30,075 nucleotides of DNA. Source: a virus. Numbering within the stretch: the first letter of the stretch is position 1; each line of letters starts with the position of its first letter. A program made the position numbers and the translations under genes. Below, one piece after another: positions 1 through 7,347 of the stretch. The notes below the pieces were generated by a model. It did not search any database, had not been told where the DNA came from, and saw only the letters and a list, made by a program, of their open reading frames with translations. The stretch covers positions 1 to 30,075 of IMG/VR virus record IMGVR_UViG_3300032084_001074; one strand, written 5' to 3'.

Positions 1-624
1 ATGAACGAAAGAGTACCCTTTGAGGGGCAAAACTTGGAAAGTTCGTTGAGTGAACCCGATTATAGCGGTGAAGCGGAGGCAGACTTCGCACTAAGACAAG
101 AAGAATTAGAACAGGCTATGAAAGAAGGTACAACGCCTAATGAAAGCCAAGAAGACATAGATGCTGATAAAAAACGAATGCCTAATTTGTTTGACAGTGA
201 AGGTAAACTCCGTGATGGTATGCCGCCCGAAGAAGAGTTCAACCCCGATGCCGAGGCTGAACACATGCGCCGCATCATGACCTCTCGCCAAGTTCCTATG
301 CGTGATGCTTGGGATATTTTGAAATTTGGCTATCCTTCGGTAGCGGGTGTGGAGATTCCCGAAGAAGTGCGAGCGAGGCATAATGTTGTTGCTTCAAATT
401 GTAAAGTTTGTCAAGGAAAGTTGGAAGAAGTTCACCCCGGTGAAGGAAAAATGGTTTGTATGAATGCGAACTGTCCAGCACAAATGATGATACAAAGCGA
501 AGGCCAACCACCAAGACTTCGTTTCCCGGCAGAAATGTTCCCAACTGGTGGGTTTAATTCTCTCGAAGAAATGACGGAAAATGCTCGTAATAACCCCGAC
601 TATTCACAGGATTTAGGCTATTGA
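1..624 (+). CDS. Acidic zinc-ribbon protein, unknown function (207 aa, start may lie upstream)
   Basis: I do not recognise a family. The first ATG is the first base of the window, so the true start could lie further upstream. Residues 1-90 are strongly acidic and look disordered. Residues 103-108 read AWDILK, which matches a motif found again in the two genes at 27961 and 28623. Residues 134-158 hold a compact zinc-ribbon pattern: C134-x2-C137, then C153-x4-C158 in the context MVCMNANC. The C-terminus is Pro/Gly-rich. It lies 17 bases upstream of the connector-like gene, so it belongs to the head/neck block. Zinc-ribbon proteins in such blocks may be minor structural proteins or regulators; the sequence does not decide. 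The reading frame and motifs are clear; the function is unknown. Confidence 0.75.
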   Translation: MNERVPFEGQNLESSLSEPDYSGEAEADFALRQEELEQAMKEGTTPNESQEDIDADKKRMPNLFDSEGKLRDGMPPEEEFNPDAEAEHMRRIMTSRQVPMRDAWDILKFGYPSVAGVEIPEEVRARHNVVASNCKVCQGKLEEVHPGEGKMVCMNANCPAQMMIQSEGQPPRLRFPAEMFPTGGFNSLEEMTENARNNPDYSQDLGY

Positions 625-626
625 AT

Positions 627-635
627 GAGGGAGGG
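627..635 (+). promoter_or_regulatory. Ribosome binding site of the connector-like gene
   Basis: A purine-rich GAGGGAGGG lies 6 bases before the ATG at 642, in the 17-base gap after the previous stop. It favours ATG 642 over the out-of-frame ATG at 638. Confidence 0.6.
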
Positions 636-641
636 TAATGT

Positions 642-2204
642 ATGCCAGTAGTGTTCAGTCCCGGTGAGGCGGAAACCCGCCCACTTGACCCGTCTGCTGT
701 AGTGTACACCACCGCCCAAAAAGTCGCTGACCTACTCGATATTGGACCAAGCGAGGCTGTCCTCGTAAGTGCCGACAGTGCTACTGATGGTGTTTTTATC
801 ACTGGTGGCGACTATCGAAACAACGGCTACAGTGTTGGTGACACACTTTTAATTTACTCCGATGCAGACCCTATGGGTTTTGAAAAAGTCATTACTGCTA
901 TCACCAGTTCAGCCAGCGGTGTAAAACTGGCTTTTAGTGGTAGTATTACGGCGGCTGATTATCAAGTGGCTGACAACACCTATGTGCAAAACCAAGCATC
1001 GTTTACCGATGGCCGCACTCGTGGAATGACGAAGGCCAAAGTGGACCATGTTATTCTTAAGATGCAAGACCGCATCGACAATCTTACTCGCAACGCTTGG
1101 CGACCTTATTTGGTATCAGCCGAGTACATTAATTTCGATACCTACAAGCCATACCGACGACGATACTATACGGATTATGTCGGTACTGCACCCCTTCTTT
1201 TTAGGAATGTACAGCAAATTCTTCGCCTTGAACTATGGCAAGGTGCTGACTATCGTGAAATTGGTGCGGCAGAAGCCCGTGTAAAGTTTGAGGATGTGTC
1301 TTCGCTTAGTTCAGCCGCAGTGTACTTTTCACCCGGTAATGGAAGTGTTGCTACTCTTGCTCAAGGCACTGGTACAGGCCAGTGGCGTGACGACTTTGAT
1401 GCCGCTACGGTAGCGCAAAACTTTGCTGACCTCATAAACAAGGAAGACCGTGTAAGCAAAGCGGCTGTTGAGTTTTCACCAACATTTACACTTGAAGGCT
1501 CTACATCAAATATCGCTATTCATAATGAGTTTTTGGCTACTGCCAACGCTGATTACGGTACAGGTGTGGTCAAAGTCACCAGCATGAGGGGTGTAAAGGC
1601 TGGTGAGGTGTGTAGTATGGTCACCAATTCATCAACTATTGCTATTGACCAAACACAGACCAACAGCACTACATTCACAAGCCTTGACAGTACAACTATC
1701 AATGTAGCATCAACAGAAGGATTCGTAAACGCTGGTGTTGCTATTGATGCCAGTGGTGATGTGTTCCGATACACAGGCAAGACGGCTACCTCCTTCACAG
1801 GATGCGTGGCTGTCACCGGTAGTTTAGGAGCAATTACAGGGGCTATCACCCAACAATCACTCTTGGTTGACCTACAAGGCGGCTCAAGCAGTGGTGACAG
1901 TGGCCGACTCCGTGATTGGTGGCTTGACCACGAAATGGGGATTGTTTACTTCAACAACTCCTACCCGTTCTTTGAATGGAACGCTATCAAAACCAGTTAT
2001 ATCTACGGTGAAAGATACCTTGAGAAAGCCATTGAAGATGTATGTACCAAGATGGTTGCCATTGAATTATTGATGGCTGACGACCGCTCGGTGCTTATTC
2101 CCGAAGGTACACAGAACATTGACCTTGCGAGCAAGGTGCAGTTGTATCAAGCCGAAATCGACCGAACCCTACCAAAGTATGTCGAAATGGTGGTGTTTGA
2201 GTGA
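642..2204 (+). CDS. Head-tail connector / neck adaptor-like protein with inserted beta modules (520 aa)
   Basis: Probable neck protein joining the portal vertex to the tail. Two separated blocks look like a gp6-type adaptor core. The first (about residues 129-210) is helical with a KMQDRIDNLTRNAW motif, followed by strands and a PLLFRNVQQILRLEL segment. The second (about 423-520) begins RDWWLDHEMGIVYF and continues with a helical YLEKAIEDVCTKMVAIELL, the pattern usual for such adaptors near their end. Adaptors of this family are usually 100-200 aa. Here the extra length is an N-terminal beta domain (1-125) and an insertion (about 215-420). The insertion includes an FRYTGKTATSFTGC module (about 345-400) that resembles two segments of the giant protein. 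Its stop overlaps the next start by 4 bases (GTGA). The assignment rests on fold-like pattern and gene order, not on a clear signature. Confidence 0.55.
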   Translation: MPVVFSPGEAETRPLDPSAVVYTTAQKVADLLDIGPSEAVLVSADSATDGVFITGGDYRNNGYSVGDTLLIYSDADPMGFEKVITAITSSASGVKLAFSGSITAADYQVADNTYVQNQASFTDGRTRGMTKAKVDHVILKMQDRIDNLTRNAWRPYLVSAEYINFDTYKPYRRRYYTDYVGTAPLLFRNVQQILRLELWQGADYREIGAAEARVKFEDVSSLSSAAVYFSPGNGSVATLAQGTGTGQWRDDFDAATVAQNFADLINKEDRVSKAAVEFSPTFTLEGSTSNIAIHNEFLATANADYGTGVVKVTSMRGVKAGEVCSMVTNSSTIAIDQTQTNSTTFTSLDSTTINVASTEGFVNAGVAIDASGDVFRYTGKTATSFTGCVAVTGSLGAITGAITQQSLLVDLQGGSSSGDSGRLRDWWLDHEMGIVYFNNSYPFFEWNAIKTSYIYGERYLEKAIEDVCTKMVAIELLMADDRSVLIPEGTQNIDLASKVQLYQAEIDRTLPKYVEMVVFE

Positions 2205-2572
2205 GTGTCCGAGAGTTCACAGAACAAGGTAATTACTTTCATACTGGAATTACTGAAATGTACATTAAAGACAAGCAATTGCAAAAGCAAATGCGTGAAG
2301 AGTTCACTCAAGAACCCAAAGATTTTCGTGAGCGAATGATGGATATTGAGGCTACTGCTCAAGGTTTACAACAAAAAGATGGTGCATATTTTAACACTTC
2401 AAGTAAAAAACAAGCCACTGATGAAGAGATGGAAAAACTCTTCAAAGCCACCGATGATGCTATGCTACGGCAGAATCCGAAGATGGTGGAACACAATTTG
2501 CAATTCAAAGATGGTTTTATTATTCCTTTAAACTTCAAAGAACTTAGCGACAAAATAAGTGGTGGTATTTGA
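2201..2572 (+). CDS. Small hypothetical neck-region protein (123 aa)
   Basis: Not recognised. The start is a GTG that overlaps the preceding TGA in a GTGA junction, which suggests translational coupling. The protein is charged and mostly helical in appearance, rich in Lys, Glu, Gln and Met, with no Cys, signal peptide or membrane segment. The C-terminal part has a hydrophobic stretch around FKDGFIIPLNF. Its place between the connector-like protein and the probable tail terminator is where small head-tail joining or stopper proteins are found, so a neck role is a positional inference only. The next gene begins on the last base of its stop codon. Confidence 0.7.
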   Translation: MSVREFTEQGNYFHTGITEMYIKDKQLQKQMREEFTQEPKDFRERMMDIEATAQGLQQKDGAYFNTSSKKQATDEEMEKLFKATDDAMLRQNPKMVEHNLQFKDGFIIPLNFKELSDKISGGI

Positions 2573-3021
2573 TGGTTGCAACTTGGACTGAATCACTTGA
2601 TGTTATCATCAACCTGTTTCAAACTGACTGGAATCGGGGAAATACCAGCAATATACGCCCTATAGTAATTGATATTGCTTCCACATCGCCGGAAAGAGGA
2701 AAGCGTATTGATTTACAACGCCATGATTATATCATGTGCTATGAAACCGCACACAACGAAGAAGCACCGGAATTGTTCTATGATTTCGTCACTTCTCGTA
2801 TAAATATCACGGTTGATATGCGAACTGTTAAGGGGAGGAAGCATCTGCAAGCACTTGAGAACGAAGTGCGAAGGCTGATTCACTCGAAAAGAAAGGGGGA
2901 TGGGGTAAGTTTTGACCGCTTAGTTTTCAAGACCCGCACCGACCTTTCCGACCGTAGCAAGCAATTATTCCGTATGACATTCCAAGTTGAAGTAGTAATA
3001 CTCGCAGAAGCAATACCATGA
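2572..3021 (+). CDS. Probable tail terminator / tail completion protein (149 aa)
   Basis: Likely caps the tail tube at the head-proximal end. The alpha/beta layout fits tail terminator proteins: an N-terminal helix (ESLDVIINLF), a strand pair (RPIVIDIAS ... DYIMCYET), a second strand (RINITVDMRT) followed by a helix of the form KHLQALENEVRRLIHSKR, and a final strand (RMTFQVEVVIL). Length is normal for that family. It sits directly before the tail tube gene, as expected. I chose ATG 2572, which shares one base with the previous stop (TGATG), over the in-frame TTG at 2569. Assignment is by pattern and position; a general neck protein is the alternative. Confidence 0.6.
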   Translation: MVATWTESLDVIINLFQTDWNRGNTSNIRPIVIDIASTSPERGKRIDLQRHDYIMCYETAHNEEAPELFYDFVTSRINITVDMRTVKGRKHLQALENEVRRLIHSKRKGDGVSFDRLVFKTRTDLSDRSKQLFRMTFQVEVVILAEAIP

Positions 3022-3031
3022 GTTGATTAAC

Positions 3032-5212
3032 ATGCCAAGCACAGTGTACAAGGGCGATTTAGCAGAAGTATCATTTGCACCGGAAGCGGGTATGCGAATA
3101 AGAATTGGTACGGATGCAAACTCCGATGTGGGGCTAACTGTAGTATCGAGTAATAATATCACCACTTTGGCATTTAAAGCAGAAGTAAACACTACTCTTT
3201 TTCAAGAGGCAATTACATTTACCGATAATACATGCGATACCAACCATACATCCGGTTTAAGCGACGGTACTACATCCAGTGTAAAACACATCACTATGGA
3301 CTCAACTGCTCTTGTAAGAGTGGGTATGGTAGTGACCGGAACAGGTATTGGTTCAAATAGCATAGTGACAAAAATTAACAGTGCTACTGTAATTACTGTT
3401 TCAGTTGCTACTACTGCTACAAATAGCAACCAAACATTAACTTTTTCAGCAACTAATTTAAAGTACCCAAAAAATATGCTTGTTGGCTCTCAACTTATTT
3501 GGACCACTTCGGGTGGAAGCGGGGCTGATGATGTTGATTCGGGTGACTTAGCAAGCAATGGGCGTATTTTTACCATTGTTGAAAATAACGGTTGTTCTTT
3601 ACAAATTACACCCGCAATGATAACAGATGATATGGTCACTATGGGAGCGGGCAATGTGTTAGAAATTTTACCTTACAAAACACCACCAATGGATATAGCA
3701 ATGACTCAAGCCACAGTAGCCTTACCGGGTACTGAATCAGTCAAAACAGACCAGTTCTTGGGTATTGCTACGGCCCTCACCCTACCCGAAACTAAGGTGG
3801 ACTTGAAGCGGTTCCATGTTGTAGGGCTTGGTCGTGATGTAAGCGTGCAAGTTCCCGGCAAACTTACCAACGAAGGTGGCTCATTTGAAGTCGCTATGCA
3901 TTCTGCTCGCTGGCTCAAATACTGTCTTGGACATGAATTGTTAAGCAAACTTCAAACTTCACTTGCCAGTGATGTGACACTTTCTCTTGGCTCGGCTTCT
4001 TTTGCTGGTCAATCACACATTGTTCTCAACGCTCACGATGCTCAAGTTGCTGTAGGCACTTACATTGAAATTCAAGACCCTACAGAAGTTCCTATTGTAA
4101 GCGACCATGAGCCGGAAACAGGCTCGGCTGAATGGGATGGAACACTTACTGACTTTGATTTTGATTTAGCGCAAACAAATGAAATCCGAAGAGTAATCGG
4201 AGTTTCGGAGAACACAGGCGACCATGTTGTGTACTTGGATGAACCCTTGAAATATGCTCACGATTCGGGAAGAGTAGTTGAAGTACGAATTATCGGTGAT
4301 GCTGATACAAACCCTGTAGCAGTTGGCACTGATAATACCATTACTGATTCTGTTTCACATCTTCTTTTCTCTCGCACCACCCAACCATCATTTGCTCTTG
4401 AAGTATCACAACGCCGCCGAGATATTGACTCAAATGCTGGTAGTACCGATGGTGGAGTTAATGACTCAAAGGAATTGACTCGTGTGTTCCGTGGCTGTAA
4501 GGTCACTGACTTTACCATGACAACTGACAACGATGCGGCACTACGCCTTTCAGTCAACTTCAATGCGGCTCTTTGCTACACCGATACTGGTCGTTTAGAA
4601 GCCACACCGTTGACAAGATATGGCGCACATCGCATGTTTGATGATACTGCCAGCACTGAAGCAAAGCGTCTTGAATCGGGTATTGGTAAGGGAACGCAGA
4701 AACCGTTTATGTTTTACAACGGTAGCATTACTTTGGCTGGACAACAGGTTGCTCAAGTGATGAACTTCTCATTAACCGGACAAACAGGTATGCAAGCATT
4801 CCATACCATCAATGGACAGTATCAATCAGCATCAGCATCAACGGACCAAGTACCATTTGCTGGTGCGAGAAACGCAAACCTCATGGTTGAAGGTCAAACT
4901 TCGTATGAAATGACAATGGAAATTGCAGTGGATGACCCGTTGTTTTACCACAAAATGCGTACAGGAACGGAGTTCAGTGTACACGGTGAAAACAACTCAA
5001 CAACCAATCAAATTCGTATCATTTTTGAAAAGAATAAAATGGGTAGTACAGCAGACGCACACACCGAAAAAATGGTGCTTTTGATTGATGATTACTACAT
5101 TATTGAAGCACCACTTCAAATTCCCGAAGACAAAGGTGTGGTAAAATCCACACTGAAAATTATGCCAAAGGCTATCAAAGTCTTGGCTCGTGATACTATC
5201 GCAAAGTATTGA
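3032..5212 (+). CDS. Probable major tail tube protein with inserted GTGI beta module (726 aa)
   Basis: Likely polymerises into the tail tube. The last 200 residues show the features expected of tube proteins: FRGCKVTDFTMTTDND, then FYNGSITLAG and MNFSLTGQTG, then EMTMEIAVDDPLFYHKMRTG, and a terminal strand block ending VVKSTLKIMPKAIKVLARD. At 726 aa it is much longer than a usual tube protein (150-300 aa). The excess includes an N-terminal beta region (about 1-215) containing a VGMVVTGTGI module (residues 63-138) that recurs in the giant protein. That module is about 31% G+C in two lines counted, against 52% in a line of the core (3781-3840). I chose ATG 3032; the in-frame TTG at 3023 is less likely. 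There is no strong ribosome site. A major capsid role was considered but fits the neighbours less well. Confidence 0.65.
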   Translation: MPSTVYKGDLAEVSFAPEAGMRIRIGTDANSDVGLTVVSSNNITTLAFKAEVNTTLFQEAITFTDNTCDTNHTSGLSDGTTSSVKHITMDSTALVRVGMVVTGTGIGSNSIVTKINSATVITVSVATTATNSNQTLTFSATNLKYPKNMLVGSQLIWTTSGGSGADDVDSGDLASNGRIFTIVENNGCSLQITPAMITDDMVTMGAGNVLEILPYKTPPMDIAMTQATVALPGTESVKTDQFLGIATALTLPETKVDLKRFHVVGLGRDVSVQVPGKLTNEGGSFEVAMHSARWLKYCLGHELLSKLQTSLASDVTLSLGSASFAGQSHIVLNAHDAQVAVGTYIEIQDPTEVPIVSDHEPETGSAEWDGTLTDFDFDLAQTNEIRRVIGVSENTGDHVVYLDEPLKYAHDSGRVVEVRIIGDADTNPVAVGTDNTITDSVSHLLFSRTTQPSFALEVSQRRRDIDSNAGSTDGGVNDSKELTRVFRGCKVTDFTMTTDNDAALRLSVNFNAALCYTDTGRLEATPLTRYGAHRMFDDTASTEAKRLESGIGKGTQKPFMFYNGSITLAGQQVAQVMNFSLTGQTGMQAFHTINGQYQSASASTDQVPFAGARNANLMVEGQTSYEMTMEIAVDDPLFYHKMRTGTEFSVHGENNSTTNQIRIIFEKNKMGSTADAHTEKMVLLIDDYYIIEAPLQIPEDKGVVKSTLKIMPKAIKVLARDTIAKY
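3218..3445 (+). repeat. GTGI beta module, copy in the tail tube gene
   Basis: Residues 63-138 of the tube protein. The pattern is FTDNTCDTNH, then ITMDSTALVRVGMVVTGTGI, then TTATNSNQTLTF. It matches five modules in the giant protein in order and spacing, and its ending is nearly identical to those of the tandem pair at 14445-14891. Confidence 0.8.
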
Positions 5213-5217
5213 GGTGA
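5211..5217 (+). promoter_or_regulatory. Ribosome binding site of the SAP-domain gene
   Basis: GAGGTGA lies four bases before ATG 5222 and overlaps the stop codon of the tail tube gene. Confidence 0.6.
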
Positions 5218-5221
5218 AAAT

Positions 5222-5710
5222 ATGAAGCAATCACTACAACAATACCGCCGCCTCGGACCAGTTGGATATGCCAAGTGGGTGATTAAGGCAAACGGTCTTG
5301 ACATAGTGGAAACAGACATCGACTGTGCTTCAAACCACACCATTCACGCCGCTATCGCTATCAACTTGTTTAACCTCAATAGTAAACCCGTTGAAGAAGA
5401 AATCAATCCACTGGTGCAAGAAGACGCACCATCCCCTTTCATCGTTGATGAAGTACAATACGATTCCCTAACCGTCGCTGAACTGCGAGAACTATGCAAA
5501 GAACGAGGCTTGCCCGTTTACGGTACAAAAGCCGAGATAGTTCTCCGACTTAAGCAAAACGACGAGGGTGTGACTGACGGCCCTACCGAAGAGGTAGCCC
5601 CCGAAGAAACGCCGGATGCCCCCACCGAAGAGGTGGCTGTAGCCAATGGAAGTGCAATAGATGACCAAACAACAAGTAGTGATGAACAAGAGCCTATTAT
5701 TGAAGAATGA
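5222..5710 (+). CDS. SAP-domain protein in the tail gene block (162 aa)
   Basis: Residues 81-114 form a SAP motif: a first helix LTVAELRELCKERGL, the Gly-containing turn VYGTKAEIV, and a second helix ending LRLKQND. SAP motifs are helix-extension-helix modules that usually bind DNA; in phages they also occur in small structural or morphogenetic proteins. The first 60 residues are mixed charge with no known domain. The C-terminal 50 residues are very acidic, with two near copies of PTEEVA, and look disordered. The position between tail tube and chaperones is unusual for a DNA-binding protein, so the motif may serve protein contacts here. The last 50 bases overlap the next gene. The SAP call is strong; the role is open. 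Confidence 0.8.
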   Translation: MKQSLQQYRRLGPVGYAKWVIKANGLDIVETDIDCASNHTIHAAIAINLFNLNSKPVEEEINPLVQEDAPSPFIVDEVQYDSLTVAELRELCKERGLPVYGTKAEIVLRLKQNDEGVTDGPTEEVAPEETPDAPTEEVAVANGSAIDDQTTSSDEQEPIIEE

Positions 5711-6035
5711 CGATGTGACCAAGCACAAGATTCGGGTTGACCCCGATGACGAAAGTGCAATCATCGAAGTTTGGGTTCGTGAAATCTCTTTCCTTGACAT
5801 TCAAGCCGCCGCTCAAGAAATGTTCCTCGTAGCAAACGGGGATGTAGCATTGAACTTGAAAGGCTACTGGCAATTTGCATTTACCCATTGGGTCACTAAA
5901 ACCAATCCATCCTTGACTACAGAAGAAATGCTGTCACTCAAGGGCTATGTCGGTGAGCAACTCTCGAAAGTGCTACCGCAACCTAACGACATGGCGGAGG
6001 CTTTGCAAGGGGGGTTTACGAAGCCGACAAAGTGA
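5661..6035 (+). CDS. Probable tail assembly chaperone, gpG-like (124 aa)
   Basis: Likely binds the tape measure protein during tail assembly. The call is from position and architecture: it is the first of a pair of small genes between tail tube and tape measure, and the second gene is in the -1 frame. The core (about residues 22-110) has two strands (KIRVDPDDESAIIEVWVREI) followed by helices, plausible for this class. The start could be ATG 5661, which overlaps the SAP gene by 50 bases and is preceded by GGAAGTG, or ATG 5682. Shortly before its stop lies a run of six G followed by TTT (6009-6017), a candidate site for -1 slippage into the next gene. Confidence 0.6.
   Translation: MTKQQVVMNKSLLLKNDDVTKHKIRVDPDDESAIIEVWVREISFLDIQAAAQEMFLVANGDVALNLKGYWQFAFTHWVTKTNPSLTTEEMLSLKGYVGEQLSKVLPQPNDMAEALQGGFTKPTK
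6009..6017 (+). other. Candidate -1 programmed frameshift site
   Basis: The zero frame reads GGG GGG TTT, six codons before the stop at 6033. The -1 frame is open from 5987 through 6316, so a slip here would fuse the two chaperone genes into a protein of about 218 aa. It is not a textbook X XXY YYZ heptamer in the right phase. With GGG in the P site, that tRNA re-pairs perfectly while the A-site codon mismatches. The downstream GTG 6032 lacks a ribosome site at normal spacing, which makes frameshifting attractive. Confidence 0.4.
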
Positions 6036-6316
6036 GGGTGCAAAAGTTTCTAAGCAAAGATAAAATTGACAGTGAAAGTGATTTAACATCTCAAGTTGAA
6101 CTTTGGGCTTATACCATCGCTAAACACTACTCAATTTCTTTGCTTGAAGTGTACTCAATGCCACCTCACTTATTCAAGCAATCACTCGTATGGGCGATGG
6201 TTGCAACCGAAGAAGACAAAAAGAAAACCGAACATAGCAAACAACAGGCGAAGGCGGGTGACAGGGAAATGGTAAGTTTGGATTACTCGTTTTTAGATTG
6301 GGAGGGTACTGAATGA
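6032..6316 (+). CDS. Probable tail assembly chaperone extension, T-like (94 aa as a separate ORF)
   Basis: Second member of the chaperone pair, in the -1 frame relative to its partner, as with the G/GT pair of lambda-like phages. It could be made only as the C-terminal part of a frameshift fusion, or could start independently at GTG 6032, which overlaps the partner's stop in GTGA. The protein is helical. The middle reads LTSQVELWAYTIAKHYSISL and the end is Lys/Glu-rich, finishing SFLDWEGTE. T domains of this kind bind both tape measure and tube subunits in known systems. It overlaps the tape measure gene by 4 bases (ATGA). Assignment is by position and register. Confidence 0.6.
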   Translation: MRVQKFLSKDKIDSESDLTSQVELWAYTIAKHYSISLLEVYSMPPHLFKQSLVWAMVATEEDKKKTEHSKQQAKAGDREMVSLDYSFLDWEGTE

Positions 6317-7347
6317 CACTCGTAGCGACCCTCGCTTCTATGTCAACGATGGTCAATGCCATTGGGCCAGCCTTTACAGCCATAGGACAAACAGCAATGA
6401 AAATGTGGACCGCCCTTAAGCAATTTGTAAGTGACAAATTTATCAAACCACTTAAAGAAAAACTTGGCGAAATCAAAGAATGGTGGACTGGATTTAAAGA
6501 AACCGTTATTGAAAAATGGCAGGGTATCAAGGACTTCATCAATGATAATGTTGTCACCCCCATACAAGAAAAATGGCAGGGTATCAAGGATTTTATCAGT
6601 GATAATGTCGTTGACCCGATTAAAGAAAAATGGGGTACACTAAAAGAATGGTTTACTGGATTCAAAGAAAGTGTTATTGAGAAGTGGACACTAATCAAGG
6701 CTTACATTAACAACAATTTTATTACACCTGTTAAGACAAAATTGCAGATTATCAAAGATTTTTTTGGTGGTTTGAAAGACGAAGCCATACTAAAAGTACA
6801 AGGTATCTATGATTTCTTTAGCACCAAAATAAGCAACATTTGGGACTCTTTACCCTCCATCCCCGAACTTTTTACACTCGATTTTTGGACAGGGCTTGTT
6901 GAGGATATTGGGGGTGCATTTCTTGGTATCGGTGACTTCCTCATAGAAGGAATGAAAGCGGGTATTAACGGTATTATTTCCTTAATCAATTCTATGTTTG
7001 CATCAATCAATTTCAGTAAAACAATTGATTTACCGGGTCTTGACCCCATGACTGTAGGTTTTGATTTAACTTCTTGGAGTATTCCAGCACTTGCTAAGGG
7101 TGGTATCGTCAACAAGCCTACGCTCGCCATGATTGGTGAGGATGGGCCGGAGGCGGTTGTTCCCCTAAGCCAACGCAACAACCCCGGTGGGGCTGGTATG
7201 GGTGGTGGTACATACAACATCACCGTCAATGCCGGAGGTATTACAGACCGCACAGACAAGCGAGCATTAGCAAGGGAGATTGGTAATATGATTCAACAAG
7301 AACTTGCTCGCAGTATCGGTGGCTCAACCATGCGAGGGCGATACTGA
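6313..7347 (+). CDS. Short tape measure protein (344 aa)
   Basis: Sets tail length and is threaded through the tube. The C-terminus carries the recognisable tape measure ending: AKGGIVNKPTLAMIGEDGPE (about residues 261-280), then AVVPL, then NITVNAGGITDRTDKRALAR (about 303-322). The N-terminal 35 residues are hydrophobic and small-residue rich. Residues 52-150 are amphipathic helix with Trp-containing repeats of about 19 residues centred on EKW at 67, 86, 105 and 123. A second hydrophobic segment follows near 200-230. Tape measure proteins are usually 600-2000 aa. Using about 0.15 nm per residue, known from siphoviruses, 344 aa predicts a tail near 50 nm. It starts in an ATGA overlap, and the following gene begins on the last base of its stop. 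Confidence 0.85.
   Translation: MTLVATLASMSTMVNAIGPAFTAIGQTAMKMWTALKQFVSDKFIKPLKEKLGEIKEWWTGFKETVIEKWQGIKDFINDNVVTPIQEKWQGIKDFISDNVVDPIKEKWGTLKEWFTGFKESVIEKWTLIKAYINNNFITPVKTKLQIIKDFFGGLKDEAILKVQGIYDFFSTKISNIWDSLPSIPELFTLDFWTGLVEDIGGAFLGIGDFLIEGMKAGINGIISLINSMFASINFSKTIDLPGLDPMTVGFDLTSWSIPALAKGGIVNKPTLAMIGEDGPEAVVPLSQRNNPGGAGMGGGTYNITVNAGGITDRTDKRALAREIGNMIQQELARSIGGSTMRGRY
6475..6687 (+). repeat. Tape measure internal repeats (57-base unit; 168-base higher-order duplication)
   Basis: A 23-base sequence beginning GAAAAATGGC is identical at 6511-6533 and 6568-6590. A diverged third copy starts at 6625 and a fourth at 6679. A longer similarity pairs 6475-6519 with 6643-6687, coding KEWWTGFKETVIEKW and KEWFTGFKESVIEKW. 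Confidence 0.85.

Noticed and set aside
3032-5212. Major capsid protein
   Set aside because: It lies between a terminator-like gene and the tail chaperones, and its C-terminus has tube-like strands; capsid genes normally precede the connector.
6009-6036. Chaperone register change as a sequencing error in the G run
   Set aside because: The -1 two-gene arrangement before a tape measure gene is a known conserved layout, so a true signal is more likely; the homopolymer still deserves a read check.
6174-6698. Minus-strand open frame of 174 codons over the tape measure gene
   Set aside because: It mirrors the tape measure repeats and chaperone gene on the plus strand, has no start signal or family match, and the plus-strand tape measure call is strong.
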